NCBI GenBank assembly: GCA_964242425.1
Contig: CAXTCK010000072.1
Location: 1-15,107 of the forward strand
Length of the DNA: 15,107 nt
From: Lichenicola sp964242425
Lineage (GTDB): Bacteria > Pseudomonadota > Alphaproteobacteria > Acetobacterales > Acetobacteraceae
Direction: 5' to 3'
Numbering within the stretch: the first letter of the stretch is position 1; the number at the start of each line of letters is the position of its first letter. Below, one piece after another: positions 1 to 7,997 of the stretch. The notes under the pieces were generated by a model. That model made no database searches. It had not been told where the DNA came from and saw nothing but the letters and a program-made list of their open reading frames with translations. The translations under genes were made by a program, and so were the position numbers.

Positions 1-124
1 CGACCAGGAGACACCGGCCAGCCGACCGATCCGTGCACCAACGCCGGGCGAGCCCGTAAAGCTCGGAACGTCGGCAGCGAGTGGGGTCGAACACAGTCCC
101 CGCCGCTTCGATCGATCACTGGAG
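1..124. other. Flank downstream of tadG, no callable gene
   Basis: Several frames on both strands stay open across this stretch, as is common in GC-rich DNA cut at a window edge, but none has a start, ribosome binding site or recognisable protein motif. A 12-base palindrome (CGGGC-GA-GCCCG, about 45-56) has a loop too small for a convincing hairpin and no T-tract, so no terminator for the tad operon is called here. Confidence 0.4.
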
Positions 125-1273
125 TCACTGCACCAGGATAACGGACTCTGGTTGCGGATTGGACGACGCCGGGGAACAGGTCACAGTATAATTCGCATCG
201 TTGTAGTCATAATCGTCCCTCTTGTAGCCACCCATATCATTCCACGAGTATGACTGCGGATTGTTGTATAATTGTAAGCAGGTTCGCGCCGCCGTGGTTG
301 GACTGGAGCATGTTCCAGCGACGAGCAGGTTGTTCTGGAGCACCGTATTGCCGCTCACCTCGGTGCAAGGATGGGGATAGCAGCTTGTATTCCCGGTGGG
401 AGCGTAGCTGTTCATCGTAGAGGTAATTCTCGTGACGTCGCAGAACGTATAGCCGCTATAGGTCATGGTTTGGCCAGTATAGAAGCTTCCCTGCGAGGAG
501 TATGCCGAAGCGGATGGGACGGCTGCGCTCGAGTAGAAATAGTGGATCGAGCCCTGCGTGCCTCCGTATGCGTTCTCCGAGTAGCTCGAAATGCCGCCGG
601 TCTTGTTGACCAGAGCGAACCCGACTTCGTCGTTGGCTCCCACCCGGACCACCTTCGCTGCTACGTTGTCGGCCTGGTAGTTCGGATCGACGCTCGAATC
701 GTTGGTGAACAGGAGGGTCATCGAGCTGGTCGAGGTCGGTAGCGTGCCATTGCCGGACACCGTGTAGAAGTACACGCTGTTGCTGTCGGACGCCGACGAC
801 GAGAAGCCGCCCGTCTTCGTGACCTGGAGCTGATAAGCCGGTCCTTCCGCGGACGCCGCGGTGGACACGGTCCACCCGCTGCCGACGAGGCCCATCAAGC
901 TGTACTGCAGCGTTGCCGAGGCGGTAACCGTCACCTCGATGGTGCTGGGCAGCGTCACGGTCGGCTTGCCGACCACGGCAGTGGTCGCGAGCGTCGCCAC
1001 GCCCTTGTTGAAGTAGTCCGTGGCGACGGTCGTCGCGTCCGTCGAACCATTCGAGAGGCACAGGGCGCTGGCACCGGCAAGCGCCGCTCCGTCGGTCACG
1101 GATTGCAGCGAGGTCTTTAGGATCTCCAGCCGCGTGAAGTCTATCGCCGTCCCGCTGGCGAGCAGCAGCGGCACCAGCGTGATCGCGAACAACGCCGCGA
1201 CTCCCGCGCGGCGTGCAGCGCGGAACCGTCCGAACCAGCCGATCCTGGACGCCTTCCCACTCAAATTAAGCAT
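125..1273 (-). CDS. tadG: TadG-like pilus assembly protein with cysteine-rich, DUF4114-like C-terminus
   Basis: A 382-residue protein. Residues 22-60 match the N-terminus of the TadE/TadG family: basic RRAG, a hydrophobic segment (about 24-44), then AIDFTRLEILKTSLQSVTDGAALAG with the typical 'l-Q-s-x-t-D-x-A-a-L-A-g' pattern. The +5 Glu of true pseudopilins is absent (G-VAALF), as usual for TadG. The rest should lie in the periplasm or outside. Residues 215-225 (NDEVGFALVNK) and 345-364 (WNDMGG...DDYDYNDANYTV) resemble DUF4114, a domain of bacterial surface proteins with a conserved D-x-D-Y-N-D core. Six cysteines (278, 298, 303, 322, 332, 366) suggest disulfides. No von Willebrand A domain is visible, unlike many TadG proteins. 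It is the last gene of the operon, 13 bases after tadF; GGGAAG precedes the ATG. The family call is firm. The DUF4114 assignment is by eye, and an adhesin or tip role is inference. Confidence 0.88.
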   Translation of the reverse strand: MLNLSGKASRIGWFGRFRAARRAGVAALFAITLVPLLLASGTAIDFTRLEILKTSLQSVTDGAALAGASALCLSNGSTDATTVATDYFNKGVATLATTAVVGKPTVTLPSTIEVTVTASATLQYSLMGLVGSGWTVSTAASAEGPAYQLQVTKTGGFSSSASDSNSVYFYTVSGNGTLPTSTSSMTLLFTNDSSVDPNYQADNVAAKVVRVGANDEVGFALVNKTGGISSYSENAYGGTQGSIHYFYSSAAVPSASAYSSQGSFYTGQTMTYSGYTFCDVTRITSTMNSYAPTGNTSCYPHPCTEVSGNTVLQNNLLVAGTCSSPTTAARTCLQLYNNPQSYSWNDMGGYKRDDYDYNDANYTVTCSPASSNPQPESVILVQ

Positions 1274-1286
1274 CGTCTTCCCATTC

Positions 1287-1865
1287 TCAGCAGCCCCCAG
1301 TCGGACCGGTGGAAGTCGCGGGAGCGGATATGCTCGAAACGTTGCGAGGGCGACCGAACGTGGTCTCCGTCAGGGCGTAGGTCTTGTTCAGGACGTAGGA
1401 AAGGACGGGTACGTAGCCATACGTTTCACTAACGATGATGGCGCTGTCGCCGCCCAGGCTCATCTGCGCGGCGAGTGCGCAGGCGGTGGCTGTCGTCATG
1501 CCGGTTGCTCCGCCCTCAACGACCTGCCAGGTGACGGAATTCGCGTTGCCGGAGGAGTCGAACGCCACGCTGGCGATCGTCACGGTCAGCGCGGTCCCCG
1601 AGAACGGCGTCATCACCAGCTGTCCACCCGCGAACGCGGTGGCGAGCGAACTCGCGGTGGCTGAATCCTGTCCGGCGACCATGTCCTGGATCGCCTGTCC
1701 GGCGAGCGCCATCTTGGTCTTGACCCTGACTAGCTGCGTCACCTCGACGACGCCCAGGAACAGCAGCACGAGGAACGGCGCCAGCAGCGCCATCTCCACC
1801 GCCGCGACGCCGCGGCGGTCTCGGAGGACGGCCGCGGCATGGAGTCTGATCGCGGCGATAGTCAC
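1287..1865 (-). CDS. tadF: TadE/TadF-family pseudopilin
   Basis: Encodes 192 residues from a GTG that forms a GTGA overlap with the stop of tadE. The frame stays open far upstream, but that part is antisense-style shadow coding within tadE, so the GTG at 1865 is preferred. The N-terminus carries a type IV pilin-like signal, RRG-VAAVEMALLAPFLVLLFLG: Gly at -1, Glu at +5 and one membrane helix (about residues 20-42). Then come VTQLVRVKTKMALAGQAIQDMV, typical of TadE-like minor pilins, and a Ser/Thr/Ala-rich periplasmic part. The C-terminal Y-x-P...LTETTFGRPR is characteristic of the family. It would be processed by TadV and act with TadE and TadG as a minor pilin or priming component. TadE and TadF differ little in sequence, so calling it tadF is based on position. 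Confidence 0.9.
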   Translation of the reverse strand: MTIAAIRLHAAAVLRDRRGVAAVEMALLAPFLVLLFLGVVEVTQLVRVKTKMALAGQAIQDMVAGQDSATASSLATAFAGGQLVMTPFSGTALTVTIASVAFDSSGNANSVTWQVVEGGATGMTTATACALAAQMSLGGDSAIIVSETYGYVPVLSYVLNKTYALTETTFGRPRNVSSISAPATSTGPTGGC

Positions 1866-2386
1866 GAGAACGGCTCGTTCTGGAAGGCCTGCGTCGACAA
1901 CAGCACCCAGCCGTTGCCGTCCAGCCTGACCAGCCAGGGCGACACGTAGGTGCGATCGTAGGCGGCTTCCACCAGCACGTAGGCGCCCCCGACGCCCGTC
2001 GAGCCACCCGGCGCGGTGAATGTACCGCTGCTGGAGGGCATCGCCACCGCCGGGAAGCTGCTCGTTCCGTTCGCGACGTAGACCTCCAGCCTGCTGCAGT
2101 CGAGCAGGGACGAGATGTTGGCGCAGACTGCGGTCTGGAAGTTGATGCTGGTCCTGATGGTGCCGATCTGCACCTGGCGAGCTGCAGCGATCGTCGCGTA
2201 GTCGAGAACGGCCTGGGCGAACAGCATCAGGCCGTTCTCGATGATGGCGAGGATCAGCAGCAACATCAGCGGACTGACCAGCGCAAATTCGAGCGCCGTA
2301 GCGCCGCGTCGGCACCGCAGCAGGCCGCCCCGGGATGATGGCGCGCGACCAGCGCGGGACTGGTCAGTGTCCGGCTTAGGACCCAT
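1862..2386 (-). CDS. tadE: TadE-family pseudopilin
   Basis: Encodes 174 residues. A basic N-terminus ends in RRG-ATALEFALVSPLMLLLILA, the TadE pseudopilin signal, with cleavage predicted after Gly30, Glu at +5 and one transmembrane helix. Next come a helical stretch (ENGLMLFAQAVLDYATIAAARQVQ) and the paired cysteines common in TadE proteins (AVCANI...LLDCSRL, about residues 78-87). In Aggregatibacter, TadE and TadF are processed by TadV and are needed for Flp pilus formation; that is family knowledge, not visible here. The ATG lies inside the end of tadD (11-base overlap), and the stop overlaps tadF as GTGA, so translation is probably coupled on both sides. The 29-residue leader before the cleavage site is long for a prepilin, but no later start precedes the motif. 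Confidence 0.93.
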   Translation of the reverse strand: MGPKPDTDQSRAGRAPSSRGGLLRCRRGATALEFALVSPLMLLLILAIIENGLMLFAQAVLDYATIAAARQVQIGTIRTSINFQTAVCANISSLLDCSRLEVYVANGTSSFPAVAMPSSSGTFTAPGGSTGVGGAYVLVEAAYDRTYVSPWLVRLDGNGWVLLSTQAFQNEPFS

Positions 2387-3200
2387 CGTTGCTCGCCACT
2401 CGGGTCGGATGGGCGGTCGCGCGCAGCGCCTCGTAGCCGGCGATCGCCGCGCGTGCTTGGTTCTGGTCCATCTGCGACAGCAGTAGATGCGCCGCCTCGT
2501 CGACGTGATCGTCCAGGGTTAGCGCCATCGCCAGGTCCTGGCGCACCCGCGGGCTGGCATCCGGGGATCCGGCAATGGGGCGCAGGATTCGGACGGCCTC
2601 GTGGGGCTGGCCGCTGATCGCCAGCGACACGGCGAGATCGACCTGCGTCGCCGCGAGGTCGCCGTTTCCGTCCTCTCCTGGATTACGCGTGGACTGCGCC
2701 TCGGCAAGAGCGATGGCCCGCCGGTAATCTGCTTGCGCCTCGGTGTGCAGTCCCGCCAGATCGTCGGCGATGCCGCGATCGGACATCGCGGCCTGGTTAC
2801 CGGGCTCCATCGCCAGCACCTCGCTGAACCGGGCGCCGGCTTCCGCCGGATCGGTCGCGAGCGCGACCCGGCCCAGCCCCATGAAAGGTGCCACGTCCCG
2901 GGGCTGCAGCACCTGCGCTTGGCGATAGCTGGCTGCCGCCCGAGCGTAGTCGCCCAGCTGGTAGTAGGCGTCGCCGCGCCTGAGTAGGGCGAGAACATTC
3001 GATGGATCCCGCGCCAGGACCGCCCGCGAAACCTGCAGGGCAAGGGCCGGGGCGCCCCCGGCCAGAGCGCTGTCGGCGAGCCCGAGGCCGAGGCGGCCGG
3101 CACTCGACTGCGGGCCGTTCGTGGCGCATCCGGCGAGGGCCAGAAAACCCGTCAACAAGAGGAAGCCGGTTCTCAACAGGTCGGCGCGGCGGATGGACAT
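2376..3200 (-). CDS. tadD: TadD-like TPR lipoprotein
   Basis: Encodes 274 residues from the chosen ATG. The N-terminus MSIRRADLLRTGFLLL with lipobox L-A-G-C (lipidated Cys at residue 25) is a lipoprotein signal. The body is alpha-helical with TPR-type repeats: residues around ALALQVSRAVLARDPSNVLALLRRGDAYYQLGDYARAA and the next units show the alternating small/aromatic TPR pattern (A-Y-Y-x-L-G-D-Y-x-x-A). TadD is thought to help the secretin CpaC/RcpA insert or stay stable in the outer membrane, much like the pilotin PilF/PilW. An in-frame TTG at 3218 would give a TTGA overlap with tadC and six extra residues. Neither start has a good ribosome binding site; I prefer ATG because it gives a normal signal peptide. 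The end overlaps tadE by 11 bases. Confidence 0.9.
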   Translation of the reverse strand: MSIRRADLLRTGFLLLTGFLALAGCATNGPQSSAGRLGLGLADSALAGGAPALALQVSRAVLARDPSNVLALLRRGDAYYQLGDYARAAASYRQAQVLQPRDVAPFMGLGRVALATDPAEAGARFSEVLAMEPGNQAAMSDRGIADDLAGLHTEAQADYRRAIALAEAQSTRNPGEDGNGDLAATQVDLAVSLAISGQPHEAVRILRPIAGSPDASPRVRQDLAMALTLDDHVDEAAHLLLSQMDQNQARAAIAGYEALRATAHPTRVASNDGS

Positions 3201-3214
3201 GGAGAGACTACCGA

Positions 3215-4144
3215 TCAATGGGTCATCGTCTTCAGCACGTGCACCAGGATCGGTCCGGTGACGATGAGGAAGACGCAGGGAAGGATGAAGACGATCATGG
3301 GTATGGTGAGCAGCACCGGCAGGCGGGCCGCTCGCTCCTCGAAGCGGGTCAGGGTTTCCTGCCGCAGCTCGATCGCAAGCGTTCGCAGCGCCGAGCTCAG
3401 AGGCGTGCCGTACTGCAGCGATTGGATCATGGTCGCTCCGAGCCGCTTAAGGCTCGTAAGACCGGTCCGGGCTCCCATGCCGGCAAGCGCGCTGCGGGAG
3501 TCGGCGACCATGCTGAGCTCGTTGGAGGTGCGGACCAGTTCGGCAGCCAGCCGCGGATGCGCAGGCTCGACCTCGATGCTGACGCGATGCAGCGTCGCTT
3601 CGAACGACAGCCCGGCTTCGGCGCAGATGACCATCATGTCCAGGCCGTCCGAGAGGCCCCTATCGACAGCCGACAGGTAGGTCTTGCGACGCTGGCCGAT
3701 GATCATGTTCGGGAGCATCAGCCCGGCCACCCCGGCCGCCGCCACGAGGGAAAGCAGCATGAAGGATTGCAGGCCTTCGTGGCGCAGGAGCATGAACGTA
3801 CTTAGTGGCAGCATGACGGCCAGGACGATCTTGGAGCCGACGAAGAGTTCCAGGCTGTAGGAGGTGATCAGTCCGCCGGCGCGGAGCGTCTGCTCGAGCT
3901 CCGTCCGGGTCCGAACCGACACCAGCCGACTCGCCGTGATCGCCCTACCAAGGGCCTCGACCGAAGCCGCGATCATGTTCTTCCGCTGCCGCGGCGCCTC
4001 GATCGGCAGCCCGAGCGCGCGGGAGCGCGCGTTACCGATGCGTGACCGCACCCGGCGCACCTCAGAGAGACGGTCGATGGCAGTCGCGCCCGCCGCAATC
4101 GGCAGGCCGCAGGCCAGCACGCAGGCGGCGACTGTGGCGCTCAT
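3215..4144 (-). CDS. tadC: TadC, inner-membrane platform protein (GspF/T2SSF family)
   Basis: Encodes 309 residues of the type II secretion F-domain superfamily, Tad subtype. An N-terminal membrane segment (about 5-24) is followed by a charged linker and two closely spaced helices (about 104-122 and 127-148). A cytoplasmic domain then carries the TadC signature GLSDGLDMMVICAEAGLSFE with a following H-R-V-x-x-E (about 183-211). The end is LPVLLTIPMIVFILPCVFLIVTGP, the last transmembrane pair. With TadB it forms the platform that couples CpaF to Flp extraction and polymerisation. Length is normal for the family. The ATG is 25 bases after the tadB stop with only a weak ribosome binding site. The gene lies in the usual tadB-tadC-tadD order. 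Confidence 0.95.
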   Translation of the reverse strand: MSATVAACVLACGLPIAAGATAIDRLSEVRRVRSRIGNARSRALGLPIEAPRQRKNMIAASVEALGRAITASRLVSVRTRTELEQTLRAGGLITSYSLELFVGSKIVLAVMLPLSTFMLLRHEGLQSFMLLSLVAAAGVAGLMLPNMIIGQRRKTYLSAVDRGLSDGLDMMVICAEAGLSFEATLHRVSIEVEPAHPRLAAELVRTSNELSMVADSRSALAGMGARTGLTSLKRLGATMIQSLQYGTPLSSALRTLAIELRQETLTRFEERAARLPVLLTIPMIVFILPCVFLIVTGPILVHVLKTMTH

Positions 4145-4169
4145 GGCAAACCGCGCACGGTTCGACCGC

Positions 4170-5132
4170 TCACGACAGGCTCCGCCGGATCAGCATGCGC
4201 ATCGACAGGGTGCCCAACCCAAGCAGGACGCTGGTCGTGCCCAGGATCATGTGCCCGGTGGAATCGAACACCAGCTGCCCGATGTAGCCCGGATTCATAA
4301 ACCAGAGGGCCCCCAGCAAGACCACCGGAAGCGCCGTCAGCACGTTGGCGCTGGTACGGGCCTCAGCGGCCAGGGCGTAGCCACGAGCCCGAGCGGCAAC
4401 GCGCTTGCGGATCGTGTCGGCGAGTCCTTCCAGAGTCTCGCTGAGGTTGCCGCCAGTCTGGCTCTGCAGGCTCAGCGCGGTGGCAAAAAACCTATACTCA
4501 GGCAAGCCGTTGCGTTCGGCCATCGAAGTCAGGGCTTCCGGCAGCGGCGTGCCGATGATCGTCTGGGCGACGACGTGCCCGAACTCCGTCGCCGTCGGCA
4601 CCGCGCCGTCGCGCGCGACGATGCCGATCGCTTCGCCGACCGGGATGCCGACCCTGACGCCGCGCACGACCATGGCGAGCGCGTCCGGGAACTGCTCGAA
4701 CAGCACCGTGGCGTGTTTACGCTCCCACCTGCGGAACAGAAGCCGCGTGACGACCGGCCAGAGCGGCACGGCGGACAGAAGGGCGACCCTGCCGACGACC
4801 ATGCTCATCAGGCAGGCCACCGCCGCGGCAAGCACGAGTGCCACGCCAGCGACGCCCGGCGGGCGCCATGGGTAGAGGTCGAGGCGATGGGGATTGTAGC
4901 CAAAGATCCTGCTGCCCAGCGGTCCTCGAAGGTCCAGTTGCGGTTTGGCGGTGAAATCACCAGGATCCAGCAGATCTACGAAGCTAAAGCGCTCGTGCCG
5001 GTCGAACGCCGAACGGAATCGTTCGCGACGACGTTTGGCCACGTCGCGTGACCGTACGATCAGCTGCAGGGACAGGCAGCTGACGAACAGCAGGAGAAAT
5101 GCCGCCGGCGGCAGCAGGACGGCGGCGGTCAC
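4170..5132 (-). CDS. tadB: TadB, inner-membrane platform protein (GspF/T2SSF family)
   Basis: Encodes 320 residues from a GTG at 5132. This start has GGAG seven bases upstream and lies 13 bases past the cpaF stop. A longer reading from an ATG at 5195 would overlap cpaF by 50 bases and put a polar tail before the first membrane helix, so it is rejected. The protein starts with a hydrophobic helix (AAVLLPPAAFLLLFVSCLSL). A basic cytoplasmic linker and a second membrane pair (about residues 95-130) follow, then the T2SSF domain with VRGVRVGIPVGEAI and LQSQTGGNLSETLEGLADTIRKR, which are diagnostic of TadB, and two C-terminal membrane segments. It pairs with TadC under the ATPase CpaF. Confidence 0.95.
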   Translation of the reverse strand: MTAAVLLPPAAFLLLFVSCLSLQLIVRSRDVAKRRRERFRSAFDRHERFSFVDLLDPGDFTAKPQLDLRGPLGSRIFGYNPHRLDLYPWRPPGVAGVALVLAAAVACLMSMVVGRVALLSAVPLWPVVTRLLFRRWERKHATVLFEQFPDALAMVVRGVRVGIPVGEAIGIVARDGAVPTATEFGHVVAQTIIGTPLPEALTSMAERNGLPEYRFFATALSLQSQTGGNLSETLEGLADTIRKRVAARARGYALAAEARTSANVLTALPVVLLGALWFMNPGYIGQLVFDSTGHMILGTTSVLLGLGTLSMRMLIRRSLS

Positions 5133-5139
5133 TTGGCCA

Positions 5140-5143
5140 CTCC
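5140..5143 (-). promoter_or_regulatory. Ribosome binding site of tadB (GGAG)
   Basis: GGAG on the minus strand lies seven bases before the GTG at 5132-5130 and just after the cpaF stop codon. It decides between this start and the ATG at 5195, which would lie deep inside cpaF. Confidence 0.7.
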
Positions 5144-5145
5144 GC

Positions 5146-6639
5146 TCACCAGCTCGCCTCGTCGAGCGCCGCCATCCAGCTGCGTTCAAGACCAAAATAC
5201 GACAGGCGTTCCTGGCACTTCGGCCGCGACCGGCTCGTCTTGTAGCGCCCGACTAGCCGTCCGCCCGCGTCCTCGCCCACGATCTCCAGCCGGAAAACGT
5301 CGTTGAGGGTGAAGACGTCGCCCTCCATGCCGATGATCTCGGTGACCTGCGTCACCCGTCGTCCACCGTCACGCTGGCGCTCGACCTGAACGACCAGGTC
5401 GAGGGCGCCAGTGATCTGCTGGCGGATTGCTCGCGAAGGCAGGCCGCTGTTGCCCATCTGCACCATGTTCTCGATCCGGACCATGGCATCGCGCGCGGTG
5501 TTGGCGTGGATCGTCGACATCGAGCCGTCGTGGCCAGTGTTCATGGCTTGCAGCATGTCGAATGCTTCCGCACCTCGCACCTCGCCGATGATCACCCGAT
5601 CGGGTCGCATGCGCAGTGCGTTGCGCACTAGGTCGCGCTGGGTGATCTCGCCACGCCCTTCAAGACTTGGTGGACGGGTTTCTAGGCGCACAACGTGCGG
5701 CTGCTGCAGCTGCAGTTCGGCAGCGTCCTCGATCGTCACGATGCGCTCGCCGAGGTCGATCATGCGCGAGATCGCGTTCATCATCGTCGTTTTGCCGGAT
5801 CCCGTGCCGCCGGAGATGACGATGTTCAATCGCGCCCGGCCGGCGATCTCTAGGATCCTGGCCACGGGCGGGGTGAGCGCCCCGAACCCGATCAGCCGCT
5901 CGAAATCGATCGGCTTCTTGCCGAACTTTCGGATTGATATGCAAGGACCGTCCAGCGCCAGCGGCGGCAGCACGACGTTGACGCGCGAGCCGTCCTTAAG
6001 CCGGGCGTCCACCATCGGGCTCGATTCATCGACCCGACGTCCCACACCGGCGGCAATGCGCTGGCAAATCGACGTCAGGTGCAGGGCATCGCGGAACCGG
6101 ACGGTGGTCTTCGACACCTTGCCGCCGCGCTCGACGAACACGCAGTCTGGTCCGTTGACCATGATGTCAGCAATGCTCTCGTCGTCGAGCAGGGGCTGCA
6201 GCGGCCCCATGCCCAGCATATCGTCGACCAGTTCCTCCGCCAGCCGGCGCTGCTCGCGGCCGTTGAGCTGGATGCGGTTCGAAGTCGCGATTTCGGAAAC
6301 AAGGCGCTCAAGGTCGAGGCGCAACCGTTCAGGAGGAACATTCGTGACCGTAGCGGGGTCGATCCGGGTGAGGCACAGGCGGCGGACCTCCCGCAGGGAC
6401 TCGTTGGTGCTTTCTGACGGCACCCGTGGCGGAGAACCACTGCTGCTTGGCGACGATGCGAACGCCGCCCCGGAGGTCGGCGAGGGAACCGGTATGGGAA
6501 GCGGATCGGGGACTTCCGCGGGCGCTTGCGACGTGACTAGAGACTTCGAAAGCGCTCTGGTGCCCACGTCCGGCCACGCCGCAGCGCCTACCGGCTCTTC
6601 CGCGGCCGTACGGCGTCCGAACACGCGGGAGGACGTCAC
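5146..6639 (-). CDS. cpaF: CpaF/TadA pilus assembly ATPase (type II/IV secretion ATPase)
   Basis: Encodes 497 residues from a GTG at 6639. That start shares GTGA with the cpaE stop and has AGGA eight bases upstream; an ATG at 6675 would add 12 residues but has no ribosome binding site. After a Pro/Ser-rich linker (about residues 40-75) comes the CpaF N-domain with GMGPLQPLLDDESIADIMVNG (about 143-163). The RecA-like motor follows: Walker A GGTGSGKTT (277-285), catalytic Glu region IVTIEDAAEL (about 300-309), Walker B RVIIGEVRG (348-356) and His box HDGSMSTIHAN (370-380). These are the complete motifs of a PulE/VirB11-superfamily hexameric ATPase. In Tad systems this one enzyme powers pilus extension, and in Caulobacter also retraction. 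All key residues are present, so it should be active. Confidence 0.97.
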   Translation of the reverse strand: MTSSRVFGRRTAAEEPVGAAAWPDVGTRALSKSLVTSQAPAEVPDPLPIPVPSPTSGAAFASSPSSSGSPPRVPSESTNESLREVRRLCLTRIDPATVTNVPPERLRLDLERLVSEIATSNRIQLNGREQRRLAEELVDDMLGMGPLQPLLDDESIADIMVNGPDCVFVERGGKVSKTTVRFRDALHLTSICQRIAAGVGRRVDESSPMVDARLKDGSRVNVVLPPLALDGPCISIRKFGKKPIDFERLIGFGALTPPVARILEIAGRARLNIVISGGTGSGKTTMMNAISRMIDLGERIVTIEDAAELQLQQPHVVRLETRPPSLEGRGEITQRDLVRNALRMRPDRVIIGEVRGAEAFDMLQAMNTGHDGSMSTIHANTARDAMVRIENMVQMGNSGLPSRAIRQQITGALDLVVQVERQRDGGRRVTQVTEIIGMEGDVFTLNDVFRLEIVGEDAGGRLVGRYKTSRSRPKCQERLSYFGLERSWMAALDEASW

Positions 6640-7997
6640 CGGTCCAGTCCTAGACGGGACTTCGCGCGCAGCCATCGCGTCGCGACCGGTCGCACGTCCT
6701 GCGGCAGGTCCGCATTCCGCCGTTTCATCTTGTGCTTCAGCAGCGTCGGGCTGTCCAGCAGGCGTTCGAAGGCGGCATAGCCTGCGAGCTCGAGGATCCC
6801 TTCCCGAAATTTTCCCTTGAGAGCCGCCTGCGGCAGTCCCAGAGTCGCCGCCAGGCCGAGCTGCTTCGGCATCGCGGGGATGGTCACATCGGGAAGGATA
6901 CCGAGGCCTTCCGCCACCTGCGAACGCGTGAGACCGCCCGGCTGGTCGGCACGGTTCAGCACGATGATCGGCCGCTGGCCCTGTCCTTGCGACTGGGATG
7001 ACAGCCCGGGCATCGCCAGCACGCGGAGGGTGTCCCGGATGGAAACCAAGCTTGGTTCCATCACCAGAATATGGCGATGTGCCGCGCGGGCGAGGTCGAG
7101 GATATGAGGATCCTGCCGCAGCGGCACGTCGCCGACGATGACGGCGTAGCGGCGCTGCATCATCTGCATCAGCTGCGCGGCGGCCCCTCGCTCGTAAAAT
7201 AGAGGCTCGGATAGGCGTTCCTCACTGGCCAATACCGAGAGACGATCCGCCGCCGGGTTGCTGTCGAGAATCTGGGCGCTGCGCTCGATGAACAGTTCGT
7301 CGACGCGCGCCGGAGCTTCCATCGCCGTGCGCAGGCCGCCCGTAACCCGCACGCCCAGCAGCATGGCGGTATTGCCGTGGTGAAGGTCGGCATCGAGCAG
7401 GGCGGTGTGCTGACGCCGGTCCACAGCGAAATGCCACGCAAGATAGGCGGCGACCGTCGTGGCGCCCACGCCGCCGCGGACGCCGGTGATGGACAGGAAG
7501 TGGCCGCCGCGCGTCGCACCATGGGCGGCCCCCTGCCCGGTGACTAGCGGCGCAAAGTGGCGCAGCACCATGTCGCGTGATAGGGGTTTGGGGAGGTAAT
7601 CGGCGCAGCCGAGGCCGCGGGTGATCTGACGGTAGAAGTTGAGGTCGTTGCGGTCGCCGATGACAAGGACCTGGACGTCCGGTTCGAGGACCTCGGCCAG
7701 GCTCGACAGGGCCGAAAGCGGTTGCGCCTCGTTACCGATATCAATGATGAAGGTGCGCGGCGTGACACTCTTGCGCATGGCGGCCGCGGCGGCGCGGATG
7801 CCGCCGCGCCGGATGTCAAGCGTGCCGCCCACGGCTTCCGCAAGGCCTTCGCGTAATGCGGTCTCCGTGTCAACGTCGATCGCGTAGCTGACGAGTATCG
7901 GCCTGTCGTGCCGTGCCGGTTTGGTCGTACCGTCCGAGTTTCGTTTGGCCTCGGCCGACGCGGGCAAGCTGTCGATTGATGCTTCCGCGCCGCTCAC
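6636..7997 (-). CDS. cpaE: CpaE/TadZ, atypical ParA/MinD-like localisation ATPase
   Basis: Encodes 453 residues from a GTG at 7997, overlapping the cpaD stop as GTGA, with GGGAG upstream. A polar tail is followed by an atypical receiver domain (about 33-150: FIIDIG near 83-88, VLVIGD near 110-115 and YLPKPL near 134-139). The C-terminal half is a ParA/MinD-like NTPase with P-loop TGVRGGVGATTVA (171-183) and LLDADLHHGN (200-209). Both lysines of the classical deviant Walker A motif (K-GGVG-K-TT) are replaced here, by Arg174 and Ala179; such changes are known in CpaE/TadZ proteins. CpaE localises the pilus machine, usually to a pole, and precedes cpaF in Tad loci. Whether this protein hydrolyses ATP is uncertain given those substitutions. 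Confidence 0.94.
   Translation of the reverse strand: MSGAEASIDSLPASAEAKRNSDGTTKPARHDRPILVSYAIDVDTETALREGLAEAVGGTLDIRRGGIRAAAAAMRKSVTPRTFIIDIGNEAQPLSALSSLAEVLEPDVQVLVIGDRNDLNFYRQITRGLGCADYLPKPLSRDMVLRHFAPLVTGQGAAHGATRGGHFLSITGVRGGVGATTVAAYLAWHFAVDRRQHTALLDADLHHGNTAMLLGVRVTGGLRTAMEAPARVDELFIERSAQILDSNPAADRLSVLASEERLSEPLFYERGAAAQLMQMMQRRYAVIVGDVPLRQDPHILDLARAAHRHILVMEPSLVSIRDTLRVLAMPGLSSQSQGQGQRPIIVLNRADQPGGLTRSQVAEGLGILPDVTIPAMPKQLGLAATLGLPQAALKGKFREGILELAGYAAFERLLDSPTLLKHKMKRRNADLPQDVRPVATRWLRAKSRLGLDR
6648..6651 (-). promoter_or_regulatory. Ribosome binding site of cpaF (AGGA)
   Basis: AGGA on the minus strand, eight bases before the GTG at 6639-6637. Together with the GTGA overlap it selects this start over the ATG at 6675, which lacks a comparable site. 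Confidence 0.65.

Noticed and set aside
1287..2315. Extension of the tadF frame upstream to an ATG at 2315
   Set aside because: The extra 150 residues run through tadE in another frame and are Arg/Gly-rich; the pseudopilin signal sits right after the GTG at 1865, which forms the GTGA overlap.
3864..5051. Long plus-strand open frame opposite tadB and tadC
   Set aside because: It is antisense to two well-supported Tad genes, is rich in Arg/Ala/His/Gln as expected for shadow frames in GC-rich DNA, and has no motif or ribosome binding site.
5411..6820. Long plus-strand open frame opposite cpaF
   Set aside because: It lies antisense to the strongly conserved ATPase domain; the translation is Ser/Arg-rich low complexity with no recognisable domain.
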